Origin: JAICTV01 sp035634055
GTDB lineage: Bacteria; Planctomycetota; Phycisphaerae; Tepidisphaerales; Tepidisphaeraceae
Assembly (NCBI GenBank): GCA_035634055.1
Contig: DASQDR010000147.1
Span: 14,231-78,230, forward strand
Length of the DNA: 64,000 nt
Direction of reading: 5' to 3'
Shown here: positions 55,551 to 64,000 of the stretch, piece by piece
Layout of the letters: each line of letters starts with the position of its first letter
Numbering within the stretch: position 1 is the first letter of the stretch
Notes under the pieces: generated by a model
The model's input: only the letters and a program-made list of their open reading frames with translations
The model's database searches: none
Told to the model about the DNA's origin: nothing
Made by a program: the position numbers and the translations under genes

Positions 55551-57146
55551 ATGCGCACGCGTCTAACGTCGGCCGTCCTGATCACCCTTCTGGCGATGGC
55601 GCCGGCGGCGCGCGACGCGCGGGCGGCGGGCGTGCAGGTCCCGCGGTGGCAGCCGCACGATTTCGCCTTCAAGGCCGCCGCCGCCGCTGCCGCCGCCGCT
55701 GCGCCGCCGTCGAACCCATTTCAGGTTGACTTCTCCGCCGACATCGCCGGCCCAAACGGCGTGACGCTCAAGCTGCCCGGCTTCTACGACGGCGACGGCA
55801 CGTGGAAGCTCCGCGTCTCGCCGACGACCGAGGGCGCATGGACGATCACCACGCGCAGCAGCATTGCGGGACTGAACAATCAGAAGGCAAGCTTCACCGC
55901 CGTCGCCAACCCTTCGAAGCAGGTCCACGGGCAACTGCGCGTGGACCGGGAGCGCCCGCACCAGTTCGTGTACGATGACGGCACGCGCTACTTCCCGCTC
56001 GGCTACGAGTGCGACTGGCTCTGGGCGCTCGACGCGAACGAGCCGGAGCTCAAGACGATCCACCCGTTCCTCGACAAGCTCGTCGCGCACGGCTTCAACT
56101 TCATCATCCTCAACGCTTACGCGCACGACACCTCGTGGCGCAAGGGCAAGACCGACGACACCGACTTCGGCCCGCCGCCGATGTACGCCTGGGAGGGGAG
56201 CAACGACGCCCCCGACCACGCACGGTTCAACCTCGCGTTCTGGAAGCACTACGACCGCGTGATGGAGGCGATGCGCCGCCGCGGCATCGAGGCCCACCTG
56301 CTGATGAAGGTCTACAACAAGCAGGTCAAGTGGCCCGCCAGGGGGAGCGCGGAGGACGACCAGTACTTCCGCTGGCTCATCGCCCGCTACGCCGCCTTCC
56401 CCAACGTGCAATGGGACTTCGCCAAGGAAGCGCAGTACGAGAAGGACATGGACTACAAGCTCGGCCGGCTGCGCTTCGTCCGCGCCAACGACCCGTACAA
56501 GCGGCTGCTCACGATCCACGACGACCGCGCCAACTACGACCGCGGCGCGTTCAACGAGCTTGTCGATTACCGCTCCGACCAGCAGCACAAGCAGTGGCGA
56601 GAATCGATGCTCGACCACCTCAAGCAGCGCGCCTGGCCGGTGATCAACACGGAGTTCGGGTACGAGCACGGCCCCGGCGGGATGCGGGACAAGACGTACA
56701 GCCACGTGCAGCCGCCCGAGGAGGTCGTCCGCCGCGCGTGGGAGGTATACCTCGCCGGCGGGAGCGGCGCGTACTACTACACGCACACCGCGTGGGACGT
56801 CCTCCGCACGCAGGACACGCCGCCCGGCTATGCGTACTTCAAGCATTTGCGCGCGTTCTTCGACGGCACCGAATATTGGCGGATGAAGCCGACCGAGGGG
56901 CTGACCAGCGAAGGCTACTGTCTGGCCGACGCGGGGCGGGAGTACGTCGTTTTCCTGAACGGCGACAAGCCCTTCACGCTGAAGGTGGAGGGAGCGTCCG
57001 AACCGCTGCGCGCCCAGTGGTACCACCCGCTGACGGGCGAGCGACGCGACGCGGGCCGGCTGGACAACGGAAACGCGGAGCTGAAGCCCCCGGCGGAGTG
57101 GGGCCAGTCGCTGGTCGCGCTGCACGTCGGCGGCAAGGGCGGGTGA
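55551..57146 (+). CDS. DUF5060 domain-containing putative glycoside hydrolase
   Basis: 531 residues, ATG at 55551. Signal peptide RLTSAVLITLLAMAPAARDARA. DUF5060 N-terminal domain (about 28-125: FQVDFSADIAGPNGVTLKLPGFYDGDGTWKLRVSPTTEGAWT) containing a run of ten Ala (about 42-51), followed by a TIM-barrel-like catalytic region (about 130-440) with GTRYFPLGYECDWLWALD, HGFNFIILNAYAHDTSW, VQWDFAKEAQYEKDM (possible acid/base Glu) and VINTEFGYEHGPGG (possible nucleophile Glu). C-terminal beta-domain: YVVFLNGDKPFTLKVEGAS. Family members are linked to pectin side chains. The substrate is uncertain. It follows the rhamnosidase by 30 bp and is probably in its operon. Confidence 0.83.
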   Translation: MRTRLTSAVLITLLAMAPAARDARAAGVQVPRWQPHDFAFKAAAAAAAAAAPPSNPFQVDFSADIAGPNGVTLKLPGFYDGDGTWKLRVSPTTEGAWTITTRSSIAGLNNQKASFTAVANPSKQVHGQLRVDRERPHQFVYDDGTRYFPLGYECDWLWALDANEPELKTIHPFLDKLVAHGFNFIILNAYAHDTSWRKGKTDDTDFGPPPMYAWEGSNDAPDHARFNLAFWKHYDRVMEAMRRRGIEAHLLMKVYNKQVKWPARGSAEDDQYFRWLIARYAAFPNVQWDFAKEAQYEKDMDYKLGRLRFVRANDPYKRLLTIHDDRANYDRGAFNELVDYRSDQQHKQWRESMLDHLKQRAWPVINTEFGYEHGPGGMRDKTYSHVQPPEEVVRRAWEVYLAGGSGAYYYTHTAWDVLRTQDTPPGYAYFKHLRAFFDGTEYWRMKPTEGLTSEGYCLADAGREYVVFLNGDKPFTLKVEGASEPLRAQWYHPLTGERRDAGRLDNGNAELKPPAEWGQSLVALHVGGKGG

Positions 57147-57225
57147 CGCCTTTCCCCCGCGCACCTCGCCCCCCCGCCCTCTCTGTGGCGCAGCGCGGCG
57201 AGGGAGTGCGGCGGCCGGCCTTCTC

Positions 57226-58014
57226 TTAACGAGTCGCTCGCGTCGTCGCGGGCGCGGCGCGCCCCTGGCGGAGCGCGTCGCGCAGTTGCGGCAGGACGTT
57301 CCTCGCGACGATGCGGTGGCCGTCGGCGGTGGGGTGGATGCCGTCGGGAAGGTTGAGGCGCGGGTCGCCGCCGACGCCTTCGAGCAGGAAGGGGACCAGC
57401 GGGACGTCCAACTCGCGGGCCAGCCTCGGGTAGAGCTCGCGGAACTGGCCTGCGTAGTCCGGGCCGTAGTTGGGCGGGATGAGCATGCCGAGCAGCACGA
57501 CGGCGGCGCCGGCGTCGCGGCTCTTGCGGATGATCGCGCGGAGGTTTTCCTCCGACGCGCGCAGCTCGAGCCCGCGCAGGCCGTCGTTGCCGCCGAGGCC
57601 GACCACGACCACGTCGGGCTTCTGGCGAAGCTGCCAGTCGAGCCGCCGCAGCCCGCCCGCAGTCGTGTCGCCGCTCACGCCGGCGTTGACGATCTCGGCC
57701 TGCAATCCCTCGTCCTGAAGCATGCGCCCCACGAGCGCGGGGAACGCCTGGTCCGCCTCGAGCCCATACCCGGCGGTCAGGCTGTCGCCGAGAAAGACCA
57801 CGCGCGCCAGGCGGGATGCAGGCGGCGCGGGCGACGCGTGCGCCAGTGCGTCAGCCGAACTCGCCGTCGCCACGGGCGCGCCTTTGCCGCCGTCCCCGCC
57901 TTCCGCCGCCGCCGGTGCCGCCGCGGGCGCCGCGGGCGCGCTCCCGCCGTCCCGGTCGCACGCGACCGTCATCGCCGCCAGCATCACGCAAAGGACCACC
58001 ACAATCGTCTTCAT
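57226..58014 (-). CDS. GDSL-family arylesterase / lysophospholipase (TesA-like), lipoprotein
   Basis: 262 residues from the ATG at 58014. Signal and lipobox VVVLCVMLAAMTVAC (Cys19), then an Ala/Gly-rich linker to about residue 65. The SGNH blocks are all present: FLGDSLTAGYGLE (Ser, block I), NAGVSGDTTAGGLRRL (Gly, II), GLGGNDGLRG (Asn, III), and DGIHPTADGH (Asp-His, V). This is the TesA/arylesterase arrangement, which divergently precedes LolD/FtsX-type ABC genes in many bacteria exactly as here. It is expected to hydrolyse acyl esters in the periplasm. Confidence 0.92.
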   Translation of the reverse strand: MKTIVVVLCVMLAAMTVACDRDGGSAPAAPAAAPAAAEGGDGGKGAPVATASSADALAHASPAPPASRLARVVFLGDSLTAGYGLEADQAFPALVGRMLQDEGLQAEIVNAGVSGDTTAGGLRRLDWQLRQKPDVVVVGLGGNDGLRGLELRASEENLRAIIRKSRDAGAAVVLLGMLIPPNYGPDYAGQFRELYPRLARELDVPLVPFLLEGVGGDPRLNLPDGIHPTADGHRIVARNVLPQLRDALRQGRAAPATTRATR

Positions 58015-58075
58015 CGTCTGACCCGCTACAATCGGCCGCCCTCGTGGGCAAATGGTAGTACGCGTGGACGCACGA

Positions 58076-58822
58076 ATGAACGAGGCGATCATCGAAACGC
58101 GCGGCCTGACCCGCCGCTTCCGCTCCGGGGCGAAGACGATCACCGTCCTGAGCGACGTCACCCTCTCGATCGCGCGCGGTGAGTTCGTCGCGGTGATGGG
58201 GCGGTCCGGCAGCGGCAAGTCGACGCTGCTGGCGCTGCTGGCCGGGCTCGACCGCCCCAGCGAAGGGAGCGTCAGCTTCGACGGCGAGGCGATCGAGGCG
58301 ATGAGCGAGGACATGCTCGCGCTGCTCCGCCGGCGGAAGGTCGGCTTCGTCTTCCAGTCGTTCCAGTTGCTCGGCAACTTCACCGCGCTGGAAAACGTGA
58401 TGCTGCCGGTCGAGCTGCTCGGCGGCAAGGACGCGCGGGGCCGGGCGGGCGCGTTGCTGGAGCGCGTCGGCCTCGCCGGGCGCGGGCATCACTACCCGTC
58501 GCAACTCTCCGGCGGCGAGCAGCAGCGCGTCGCCCTCGCCCGCGCCTTCGCGTCCGATCCCGCAGTGCTGATGGCCGACGAGCCGACGGGGAACCTCGAC
58601 GGCGAGAACGGCAAAATCGTGCTCGACATGATGCTCCAGCTCCGCCGGGATCACGGCACCACGCTGGTCCTGGTCACGCACGATCCCGGGCTGGCGCACT
58701 TGTCCGACCGCGTCATCCGCCTGCGCGACGGGCGGGTTGTGGACGAGGCGGACGCAGCCGGCGCTGCTCCGGGTTCCGCGCCTGCGGACCTGACGACGAA
58801 CAACGCGGGGGTCGCCGGATGA
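58076..58822 (+). CDS. ABC transporter ATP-binding protein (LolD/YbbA type)
   Basis: 248 residues from the ATG at 58076 (an ATG 24 bases upstream is possible). Walker A GRSGSGKST, Q-loop FVFQSFQLLGNFTALENV, signature LSGGEQQRVALARA, Walker B AVLMADEPTGNLD and H-loop LVTHDPGLA. The size and the FQSFQLL...N.TALENVMLP pattern place it in the LolD/MacB/YbbA exporter group. It pairs with the FtsX-like permease whose ATG overlaps its stop (ATGA). With the divergent TesA-like gene this reproduces the tesA-ybbA-ybbP arrangement. Confidence 0.94.
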   Translation: MNEAIIETRGLTRRFRSGAKTITVLSDVTLSIARGEFVAVMGRSGSGKSTLLALLAGLDRPSEGSVSFDGEAIEAMSEDMLALLRRRKVGFVFQSFQLLGNFTALENVMLPVELLGGKDARGRAGALLERVGLAGRGHHYPSQLSGGEQQRVALARAFASDPAVLMADEPTGNLDGENGKIVLDMMLQLRRDHGTTLVLVTHDPGLAHLSDRVIRLRDGRVVDEADAAGAAPGSAPADLTTNNAGVAG

Positions 58823-61404
58823 GGATCGCCGACTACGTTCGCCTCGGCCTGCGCGAGTCGCGCCGCTCGCGCGGGCGGATCGGCCTGTTCATGGCCTGCA
58901 TCGCCGTCGGCGTGTCGGCGGTGGTCGTCGTCGCGGGGCTGTCGCGCGGCGTGAACGACGGCGTGCGCGCCGAGGGCCGGCGGCTGATGGCGGCGGACGT
59001 CGCTATCGAGGGACGCCGCGAGCTGCCAGCCGAACTGGACCAAATCCTCGCCCGCGCCGCGCCCGGCACGGAGCGCGCCGACGTGCGCGAGTTCGTTAGC
59101 GTCGTCGCCGGCGGCGGCGGGACGCAGCTCGCAGAGCTGAAGGTCGTCGAGGGCGCCTACCCGTTCTACGGGACGCTCCGCCTCGATCCCGCAAAGCCGC
59201 TGGCCGAGCTGCTCGCGTCAGATGCGGTCGTCGTGGCGCAGGAACTGATGGCGCGGCTCGGGCTTTCGATCGGTGGTGAGCTGCGTATCGGCGGCGCGCC
59301 GTTTCGCGTGGCCGGCGCCCTGCTGGAGGAACCCGACAAGATCAGCGTCTCCTTCACCCTTGGCCCGCGCGTGTTCCTATCGCGGCAGGGGCTGGCGCGC
59401 ACGGCGCTGATCGACCGCGGCAGCCGAGTGGAATACCGCGCGCTGCTCAAGCTCGGCGAACGCGCGACCGCCGAGGACGCCACTCGTTTGGCGGGCCGAA
59501 TCCGCGCGGATCTTCCCGACGCGGAGTTCTACCGCGTGCGCACGTTCACCGAGGCGCAGCCGCAGCTTCGCCGCAGCTTCAGCCGCATGGGGCGATACCT
59601 CGGGCTCGTCGGGCTGCTGTCGCTGCTGGTCGGCGGGGTCGGCGTGGCGCAGGTGGCGCGGGCGTGGCTGGCGAGCCGGATGGACGACATCGCGATCCTC
59701 CGCTGCCTCGGCGCGACGCCGCGCGAAGTGGTCGCGCTCTTCTTCGGCCAGGTGCTGGCGATGGCGCTGGCGGCCAGTGTCGCCGGGGCGCTGCTCGGCA
59801 CGCTGCTCCACTGGATGCTGCCGAAGTTTCTCGGGGGGCTGCTGCCGGCGGACCTGATCCGCCCGTGGCAGCCGATGGCGATGGCACGCGGCGTGGGGCT
59901 GGGCGTGGCCGTCGCGATTGTCTTCACGTTGCCGCTGCTGCTCGGGCTACGCCGCGTCCCGCCGGTGCGGGTGCTGCGCCGCGACGCCGAGCCGGATCGC
60001 GGCGGATGGTTGCCCGCCGCGCTGGGCGGCGCGCTCGTGCTCGGGAGCGTCTTCGCGGCGGCGACGGTGCAGGCGGATTCGCTCCGCTACGGCGCGATCT
60101 TCGCCGGCGGGCTGGCCGGGGCGACGTTGCTCCTGGCGCTGGCGGCGATGGCGCTCAGCCGCGTCGCCCGCCTGCTGCCGCGCGACGCGGGCGGCCTGCG
60201 CCTGCGCCACGGCCTGGCGCACCTCGCCCGCCCCGGCGCGGCCACGATCGGCGCGATCGTCGCGCTGGGGCTGGGCGTCACGTTCGTCTTCGCCACGCGC
60301 GTGGTACAGCGGCACCTGAGCGAGCAGCTCACCGCCGAGCTGCCCGCCGACGCCCCGAGCACCTTCTTCCTCGACGTTCAGCCCGACCAGTGGCCGCCGC
60401 TCGAGGCGATGCTGAAACGCGAGGGCGGCGCGGCGATCGACTCCCGGCCGATCGTCACCGGCCGGTTCACGTCCGTGAACGGTGTCTCGCAGGGCGGCCG
60501 CACCGAATCGGAACCCGCGCCGCCCGCGCCCCCCGCGGCCGCTGCGCCGCCGGAGCGGCAGGGCGACGGCGAGCCGCAACGTCGCCCGCGGCGCTGGGTC
60601 TTCACCCGCGAGCAGCGCGTCACCTACGGCGCGCAGCTCCCGCGCGGCAATCGCGTCACCGCCGGCGCCTTCCCGGCCGCGCCGGCGGTCGCCAACGGCG
60701 TGAGCATCGAGGAGAATTTTGCCCGCGACCTCGGCGTTCGCGTGGGCTCGAAGCTCACGCTCGACGTGCAGGGGGTGCCGGTCGACCTCACGGTGACGAG
60801 CCTGCGCACGGTCGACTGGCGGACGTTCGGGATCAACTTCTTCCTCTTCGCCGAGCCCGGCCCGCTCGACGACGCGCCGCAGTCGCGCGTGGCCGTCGCG
60901 CGGTTCGAATCGGCCGACCTGCCGCGCGTGCAGGCGGCGGTGGTGGGGGCGTTCCCCAACGTCACCGTGATCCACGTGCGCGACGTGATGGACAAGGTGC
61001 TGGCGGTGCTGCGCAGCCTCGGGGTCGCGGTGCAGGCCCTCGGCGCGTTTACGGTCGCCGCCGGCATCGTCGTGCTGGGCGGCACGGTCGCGGCGACGCA
61101 GGCGCGGCGGGCGCGGGAGGTGGCGCTGCTGAAGACGATCGGCATGACCCGCCGCGACGTCGCCGCCGTCTTCGCCGTCGAGTACGCCCTCACCGGCGCC
61201 GTCGCCGCCACCGTCGGCCTCGCCGCCGGCGGGCTGCTGGCGTGGGCGGTGCTGACGCAGTTGATGGAGCTGTCGTGGTCCCCCAGCGCGCGCGAGATCG
61301 CGTTGGCCGCGGCGGTGACGATCACCCTCGCCGTCGCCGCCGGCCTGCTCGCCAGCGCCCGCGCGCTGTCGGCCCGGCCGTCGGAAGTCCTGCGGGCGGA
61401 GTGA
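58819..61404 (+). CDS. FtsX-family ABC permease (YbbP-like)
   Basis: 861 residues. The start overlaps the ATPase stop by 4 bases, so translation is coupled. An N-terminal membrane helix (RIGLFMACIAVGVSAVVVVAG), a periplasmic MacB-type domain, then a first FtsX unit (about 255-380: LGLVGLLSLLVGGVGVAQVARAWL), more helices (about 395-510), a second periplasmic region with a Pro/Ala-rich insert (about 560-590), and a second FtsX unit at the C-terminus (LGAFTVAAGIVVLGGTVAATQARRAREVALLKTIGMTRRDV). This double-FtsX architecture is that of YbbP. It works with the preceding ATPase. The cargo is unknown. Confidence 0.93.
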   Translation: MRIADYVRLGLRESRRSRGRIGLFMACIAVGVSAVVVVAGLSRGVNDGVRAEGRRLMAADVAIEGRRELPAELDQILARAAPGTERADVREFVSVVAGGGGTQLAELKVVEGAYPFYGTLRLDPAKPLAELLASDAVVVAQELMARLGLSIGGELRIGGAPFRVAGALLEEPDKISVSFTLGPRVFLSRQGLARTALIDRGSRVEYRALLKLGERATAEDATRLAGRIRADLPDAEFYRVRTFTEAQPQLRRSFSRMGRYLGLVGLLSLLVGGVGVAQVARAWLASRMDDIAILRCLGATPREVVALFFGQVLAMALAASVAGALLGTLLHWMLPKFLGGLLPADLIRPWQPMAMARGVGLGVAVAIVFTLPLLLGLRRVPPVRVLRRDAEPDRGGWLPAALGGALVLGSVFAAATVQADSLRYGAIFAGGLAGATLLLALAAMALSRVARLLPRDAGGLRLRHGLAHLARPGAATIGAIVALGLGVTFVFATRVVQRHLSEQLTAELPADAPSTFFLDVQPDQWPPLEAMLKREGGAAIDSRPIVTGRFTSVNGVSQGGRTESEPAPPAPPAAAAPPERQGDGEPQRRPRRWVFTREQRVTYGAQLPRGNRVTAGAFPAAPAVANGVSIEENFARDLGVRVGSKLTLDVQGVPVDLTVTSLRTVDWRTFGINFFLFAEPGPLDDAPQSRVAVARFESADLPRVQAAVVGAFPNVTVIHVRDVMDKVLAVLRSLGVAVQALGAFTVAAGIVVLGGTVAATQARRAREVALLKTIGMTRRDVAAVFAVEYALTGAVAATVGLAAGGLLAWAVLTQLMELSWSPSAREIALAAAVTITLAVAAGLLASARALSARPSEVLRAE

Positions 61405-61414
61405 GGGCGCGGAG

Positions 61415-61529
61415 AAGGAGGAAGGCGCGGAGAAGGATGAAGGATGAAGGATGAAGAAGCGGGGGCCCCCCGGCCGGTTGCCGCGCTTTCGGTTCCTCCT
61501 TCATCCTTCCTCCTTTGCCTTCCCTCCTT
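61415..61529. repeat. Imperfect inverted repeat of GAAGGAT heptamers
   Basis: The left part (61415-61460) has three GAAGGAT units in tandem (about 61433-61453) preceded by AAGGAGGAAGGCGCGG. The right part (61484-61529), reverse-complemented, begins AAGGAGGGAAGGCAAAGGAG and contains GAAGGATGAAGG. Between them is a G-run/C-run, GGGGGCCCCCCGG. It lies between the FtsX permease and the OPT-like gene. Confidence 0.75.
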
Positions 61530-61576
61530 TGTTGCGGGTTGGCATCCGCCCGCGTCGTGCGCAGAATCCCACGACG

Positions 61577-63718
61577 ATGTCCGACGCCGCCGCGGTCCCG
61601 CCCGCGCCCGACTTGCCGCCGCCCGCGCCGCCCCCGCGCCCCGCGCCCGCGCCCGCGCGGGCGGTGGCGCGGGAGGACGCGGAGCTGCGCGAGTACCGCG
61701 AGCTGCTCCCGCCCCCCGACCACTGGGAGGACGGGTTCGGCCTCAAGGCGATGCTCGGGGCGATCTTCGTCGGCGCGCTGATGACGCCGGCCAGCCTCTA
61801 CATGGGGCTGGTCATGGGGGCCGACGTCGGGCCGGCGGCGCAGTGGGTCACCATCATCCTTTTCATCGAGGTCGCGCGGCGCAGCTTCACCACGCTGTCG
61901 CGCCCGGAGATCTACGTCCTGTACTACATGGCGGGCGCGACGCTGGTCGGCGGTGCGGGGTCGGGGCTGCTGTGGAACCAGTTCATCGTGCAGAGCGAGT
62001 CGTTCCGCCAGCTCGGGCTGGCCGACAAGATCCCCTCGTGGGTCGCCCCCTCCTCGCCGGACGTGCTGGGGCAGCGCACGTTCTTCCACGCGGCGTGGCT
62101 GGCGCCGATCGGGCTGGTGGCGCTGGGGATGTTCCTCCAGCGGCTCGACCACTTCGGCCTCGGCTACGTGATGTACCGGCTGACCAGCGACGTGGAGAAG
62201 CTTCCGTTCCCGATGGCCCCGGTCGCCGCCGAGGGCGTGACCGCGCTGGCCGAGACGACGGGAACCTCTAGTGCCGACGGCGGCGCGGACGGCGCGGGCG
62301 CGGGGGCCGGGGAAACGTGGCGCTGGCGCGTCTTCAGCTTCGGCGCCATGCTCGGCATCCTCTTCGGCGCGGTCTACATCGCGTTGCCGACGATCTCATC
62401 CGCCTTCCTGTCCGAGCCGATCTCGCTGTTCCCGCTCCCGTTCAAGGACCTGACCGCCAACACCGAGTCGTTCCTGCCGGCGGTGCCGGTGATGCTCACC
62501 TTCGACCTGGGGCTGGTGATCCTGGGCATGGTGCTGCCGTTCTGGGCGATGGCCGGGTCGTTCGTCGGGCTGGTCCTGTGCGTGGCGATGAACCCGGTGC
62601 TGTTCAAGTACGGCCTGCTGCGCACCTGGCGGCCGGGCGTGGGGGCGCCGGCGACGATTAACGCCAATTACCTCGACTTCTACCTCTCCTTCGGCCTCGG
62701 CCTGACCGCCGCCATCGCGGTCATCGGCTTCTGGCACGTCGGCGCGTCGCTGTGGCGCGCGCGCCGGGCGGACGCGCGGGCGGACGTCAACGAGACCACG
62801 TTCACCGACCGCCTGCTCAAGCCGCCGCCGGGGCGTGGGGATTTTTCGTTGTGGATCGCGATGGCGATCTACGTCTTCTCCACGCTAATCTCGATCGCCA
62901 CGGCCGTGCTGCTGCTCCGCCACGCGAACCTCGCGGGGCTCGGCGGGCCGCTGACGACCACGCTGGTCGCCGTCCTGTTCTTCTACGGCTTCATCTACAC
63001 GCCGATCGTCAGCTACGTGTCGGCCCGGATGGAGGGGATCGTCGGCCAGAGCGTGCAGGTGCCGTTCGTGCGCGAGGCGACGTTCATCCTCTCCGGCTAC
63101 CAGGGGGCCGCCATCTGGTTCGCGCCGTTCCCGGCCCACAACTACGGGGCGCAGACGCTCTACTTCCGCACGACGGAGCTGACCGGCACAAAGATCACCT
63201 CGATGGTCAAGGCCGAGGCGTTCATCTTCCCCGTCACGCTGATCGCCACCCTCGTCTTCAGCCAGTTCGTCTGGCGGATCGCGCCGGTGCCGAGCAGCTT
63301 TTTCCCCTGGGCGGACCAGTGGTGGGAGGTGACGGCCTTCCGGCAGGGAGTCATCTACAGCAGCACGCTGCCGGGCGGGGAGTACGGCCCGTTCTACCAG
63401 GCGTTCGACGCGCGCTACATGGCGGGCGGGCTCGGCCTCGGCGTGCTGCTCTACGCGGCGATGTCCGCCCTCGGCTGGCCGGTCTTCCTGGTCTACGGCG
63501 TGATCCGCGGCCTGGACCAAAGCACGCCGGCGATCATCCTCCCGCAGTTTTTGGGCGCACTGCTCGGCCGCTACTACTTCGCCCCGCGCATCGGCCAGGG
63601 GTGGCGGCGGAAGATCGTGGTCTTCTACGCCGGTTATTCGTGCGGCGTCGGCCTGGTGATGATGCTGAGCCTCGGCGTCGTCTTCATGACCAAGAGCGTC
63701 TTCCAGTCGCCGTACTGA
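61577..63718 (+). CDS. Putative OPT-family oligopeptide transporter
   Basis: 713 residues from the ATG at 61577. A Pro/Ala-rich cytoplasmic N-terminus (1-50) precedes about 14 hydrophobic segments, starting GLKAMLGAIFVGALMTPASLYMGLVMGAD and WVTIILFIEVARRSF. Further motifs: YVMYRLTSDVEKLPFPMAPVAAEGVTALAE (a typical OPT loop), FLPAVPVMLTFDLGLVILGMVLPFWAMAGSF and SGYQGAAIWFAPFPAHNYGAQTL. Length and the LPFPMA-AEG motif fit OPT/YSL transporters, which import peptides or metal-chelates with protons. It is separated from the upstream ABC operon by the 61415-61529 repeat. Confidence 0.78.
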   Translation: MSDAAAVPPAPDLPPPAPPPRPAPAPARAVAREDAELREYRELLPPPDHWEDGFGLKAMLGAIFVGALMTPASLYMGLVMGADVGPAAQWVTIILFIEVARRSFTTLSRPEIYVLYYMAGATLVGGAGSGLLWNQFIVQSESFRQLGLADKIPSWVAPSSPDVLGQRTFFHAAWLAPIGLVALGMFLQRLDHFGLGYVMYRLTSDVEKLPFPMAPVAAEGVTALAETTGTSSADGGADGAGAGAGETWRWRVFSFGAMLGILFGAVYIALPTISSAFLSEPISLFPLPFKDLTANTESFLPAVPVMLTFDLGLVILGMVLPFWAMAGSFVGLVLCVAMNPVLFKYGLLRTWRPGVGAPATINANYLDFYLSFGLGLTAAIAVIGFWHVGASLWRARRADARADVNETTFTDRLLKPPPGRGDFSLWIAMAIYVFSTLISIATAVLLLRHANLAGLGGPLTTTLVAVLFFYGFIYTPIVSYVSARMEGIVGQSVQVPFVREATFILSGYQGAAIWFAPFPAHNYGAQTLYFRTTELTGTKITSMVKAEAFIFPVTLIATLVFSQFVWRIAPVPSSFFPWADQWWEVTAFRQGVIYSSTLPGGEYGPFYQAFDARYMAGGLGLGVLLYAAMSALGWPVFLVYGVIRGLDQSTPAIILPQFLGALLGRYYFAPRIGQGWRRKIVVFYAGYSCGVGLVMMLSLGVVFMTKSVFQSPY

Positions 63719-63758
63719 CGGCCGCTGACGCCGCGGGGGGGGGAAGGGGAAGAATTGA

Positions 63759-63902
63759 GCCACCGATGGGGCACCGATGGACACCGATTAAGAAGAAGGA
63801 TGAAGGATGAAGGATGAATGAGACGCGCATCTCCATTCATCCTTCATCCTTCATCCTTCATCCTTCTTCTCTCTCTGTGCTCATCTGTGCCCCATCTGTG
63901 GC
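63759..63902. repeat. Long imperfect inverted repeat after the OPT gene
   Basis: The left arm starts GCCACCGATGGGGCACCGAT (63759) and continues into three GAAGGAT units (63796-63816). The right arm (about 63833-63902), reverse-complemented, starts GCCACAGATGGGGCACAGAT and contains four GAAGGAT units. A short loop around GACGCGCATC separates them. The rest of the final 282 bp (to 64000) shows no gene. Confidence 0.88.
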
Positions 63903-64000
63903 AAAATTTGCGCCCGTCTTCATCGCTCGCTGCGTTACCGGACGCGCGGCGACTGCCGTTCCTCGTGCTGAGGTCACCGGCGCAGTCGCGCAGATCGACT

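Noticed and set aside
57164..57203. Terminator hairpin CCTCGCC...GGCGAGG between the DUF5060 and GDSL genes
   Set aside because: A 7-bp stem with a 26-base loop and no T-run in GC-rich DNA is not convincing.

Overview
The window is a very GC-rich stretch of chromosome. It most likely comes from a planctomycete of the Phycisphaerae (Tepidisphaera/Humisphaera-like). The evidence is a secreted glycoside hydrolase whose N-terminus carries the motif LESRRLM (the planctomycete 'LEPRRLL' signature), a Tat-dependent DUF1501 protein, a DUF1593 protein, many large secreted polysaccharide-degrading enzymes, and intergenic low-complexity palindromes built from heptamer units. The taxonomic placement is inference from protein content only. 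I see no rRNA, CRISPR array, prophage or insertion sequence. There is one tRNA, tRNA-Glu(CTC).

Layout. 1-6.5 kb: a truncated gene, a membrane protein, then a phosphorelay cluster (PAS histidine kinase, Rcp1-type response regulator, hybrid kinase REC-GAF-PAS-PAS-HisKA-HATPase-REC). 6.5-17 kb: a giant AsmA-like protein, a lipoprotein, an alpha/beta hydrolase, a PA14-GH88 enzyme, a GH57 amylase-like enzyme and a HAD phosphatase. 17-20 kb: tRNA-Glu and a BlaI / M56-peptidase pair in which the M56 protein is fused to a secretin-like domain; its promoter carries a clear operator palindrome. 20-35 kb: mostly housekeeping genes (moaB, amt, Trm112-like, DUF1501, argD, trpF, rhaB, pheA) and several small or membrane proteins of unknown function. 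34.7-39.6 kb: a LysR regulator, clpB behind a candidate sigma-54 promoter, and a GAF/degenerate-GGDEF protein. 39.8-57.1 kb: a plant-polysaccharide locus (GH2-like, sialate-O-acetylesterase-like, a GH29 alpha-fucosidase fused to a PL11 rhamnogalacturonan lyase, DUF1593, GH78 alpha-rhamnosidase, DUF5060 glycosidase), interrupted by a DUF2585/spermidine-synthase-like gene pair. 57.2-64 kb: a GDSL esterase, a LolD/FtsX-type ABC exporter and an OPT-like transporter.

How the genes fit together. The enzymes between 45.9 and 57.1 kb diverge from a shared 237-bp region and look like a rhamnogalacturonan-I utilisation set: backbone lyase, rhamnosidase, fucosidase and deacetylase. The GH88 unsaturated glucuronyl hydrolase at 12-13.8 kb could act on the lyase products, and rhamnulokinase (rhaB) at 29.9 kb would take up the released L-rhamnose. 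Several intergenic gaps at gene 3' ends hold long imperfect inverted repeats of at least three sequence families. In two of them the arms differ by one heptamer unit.
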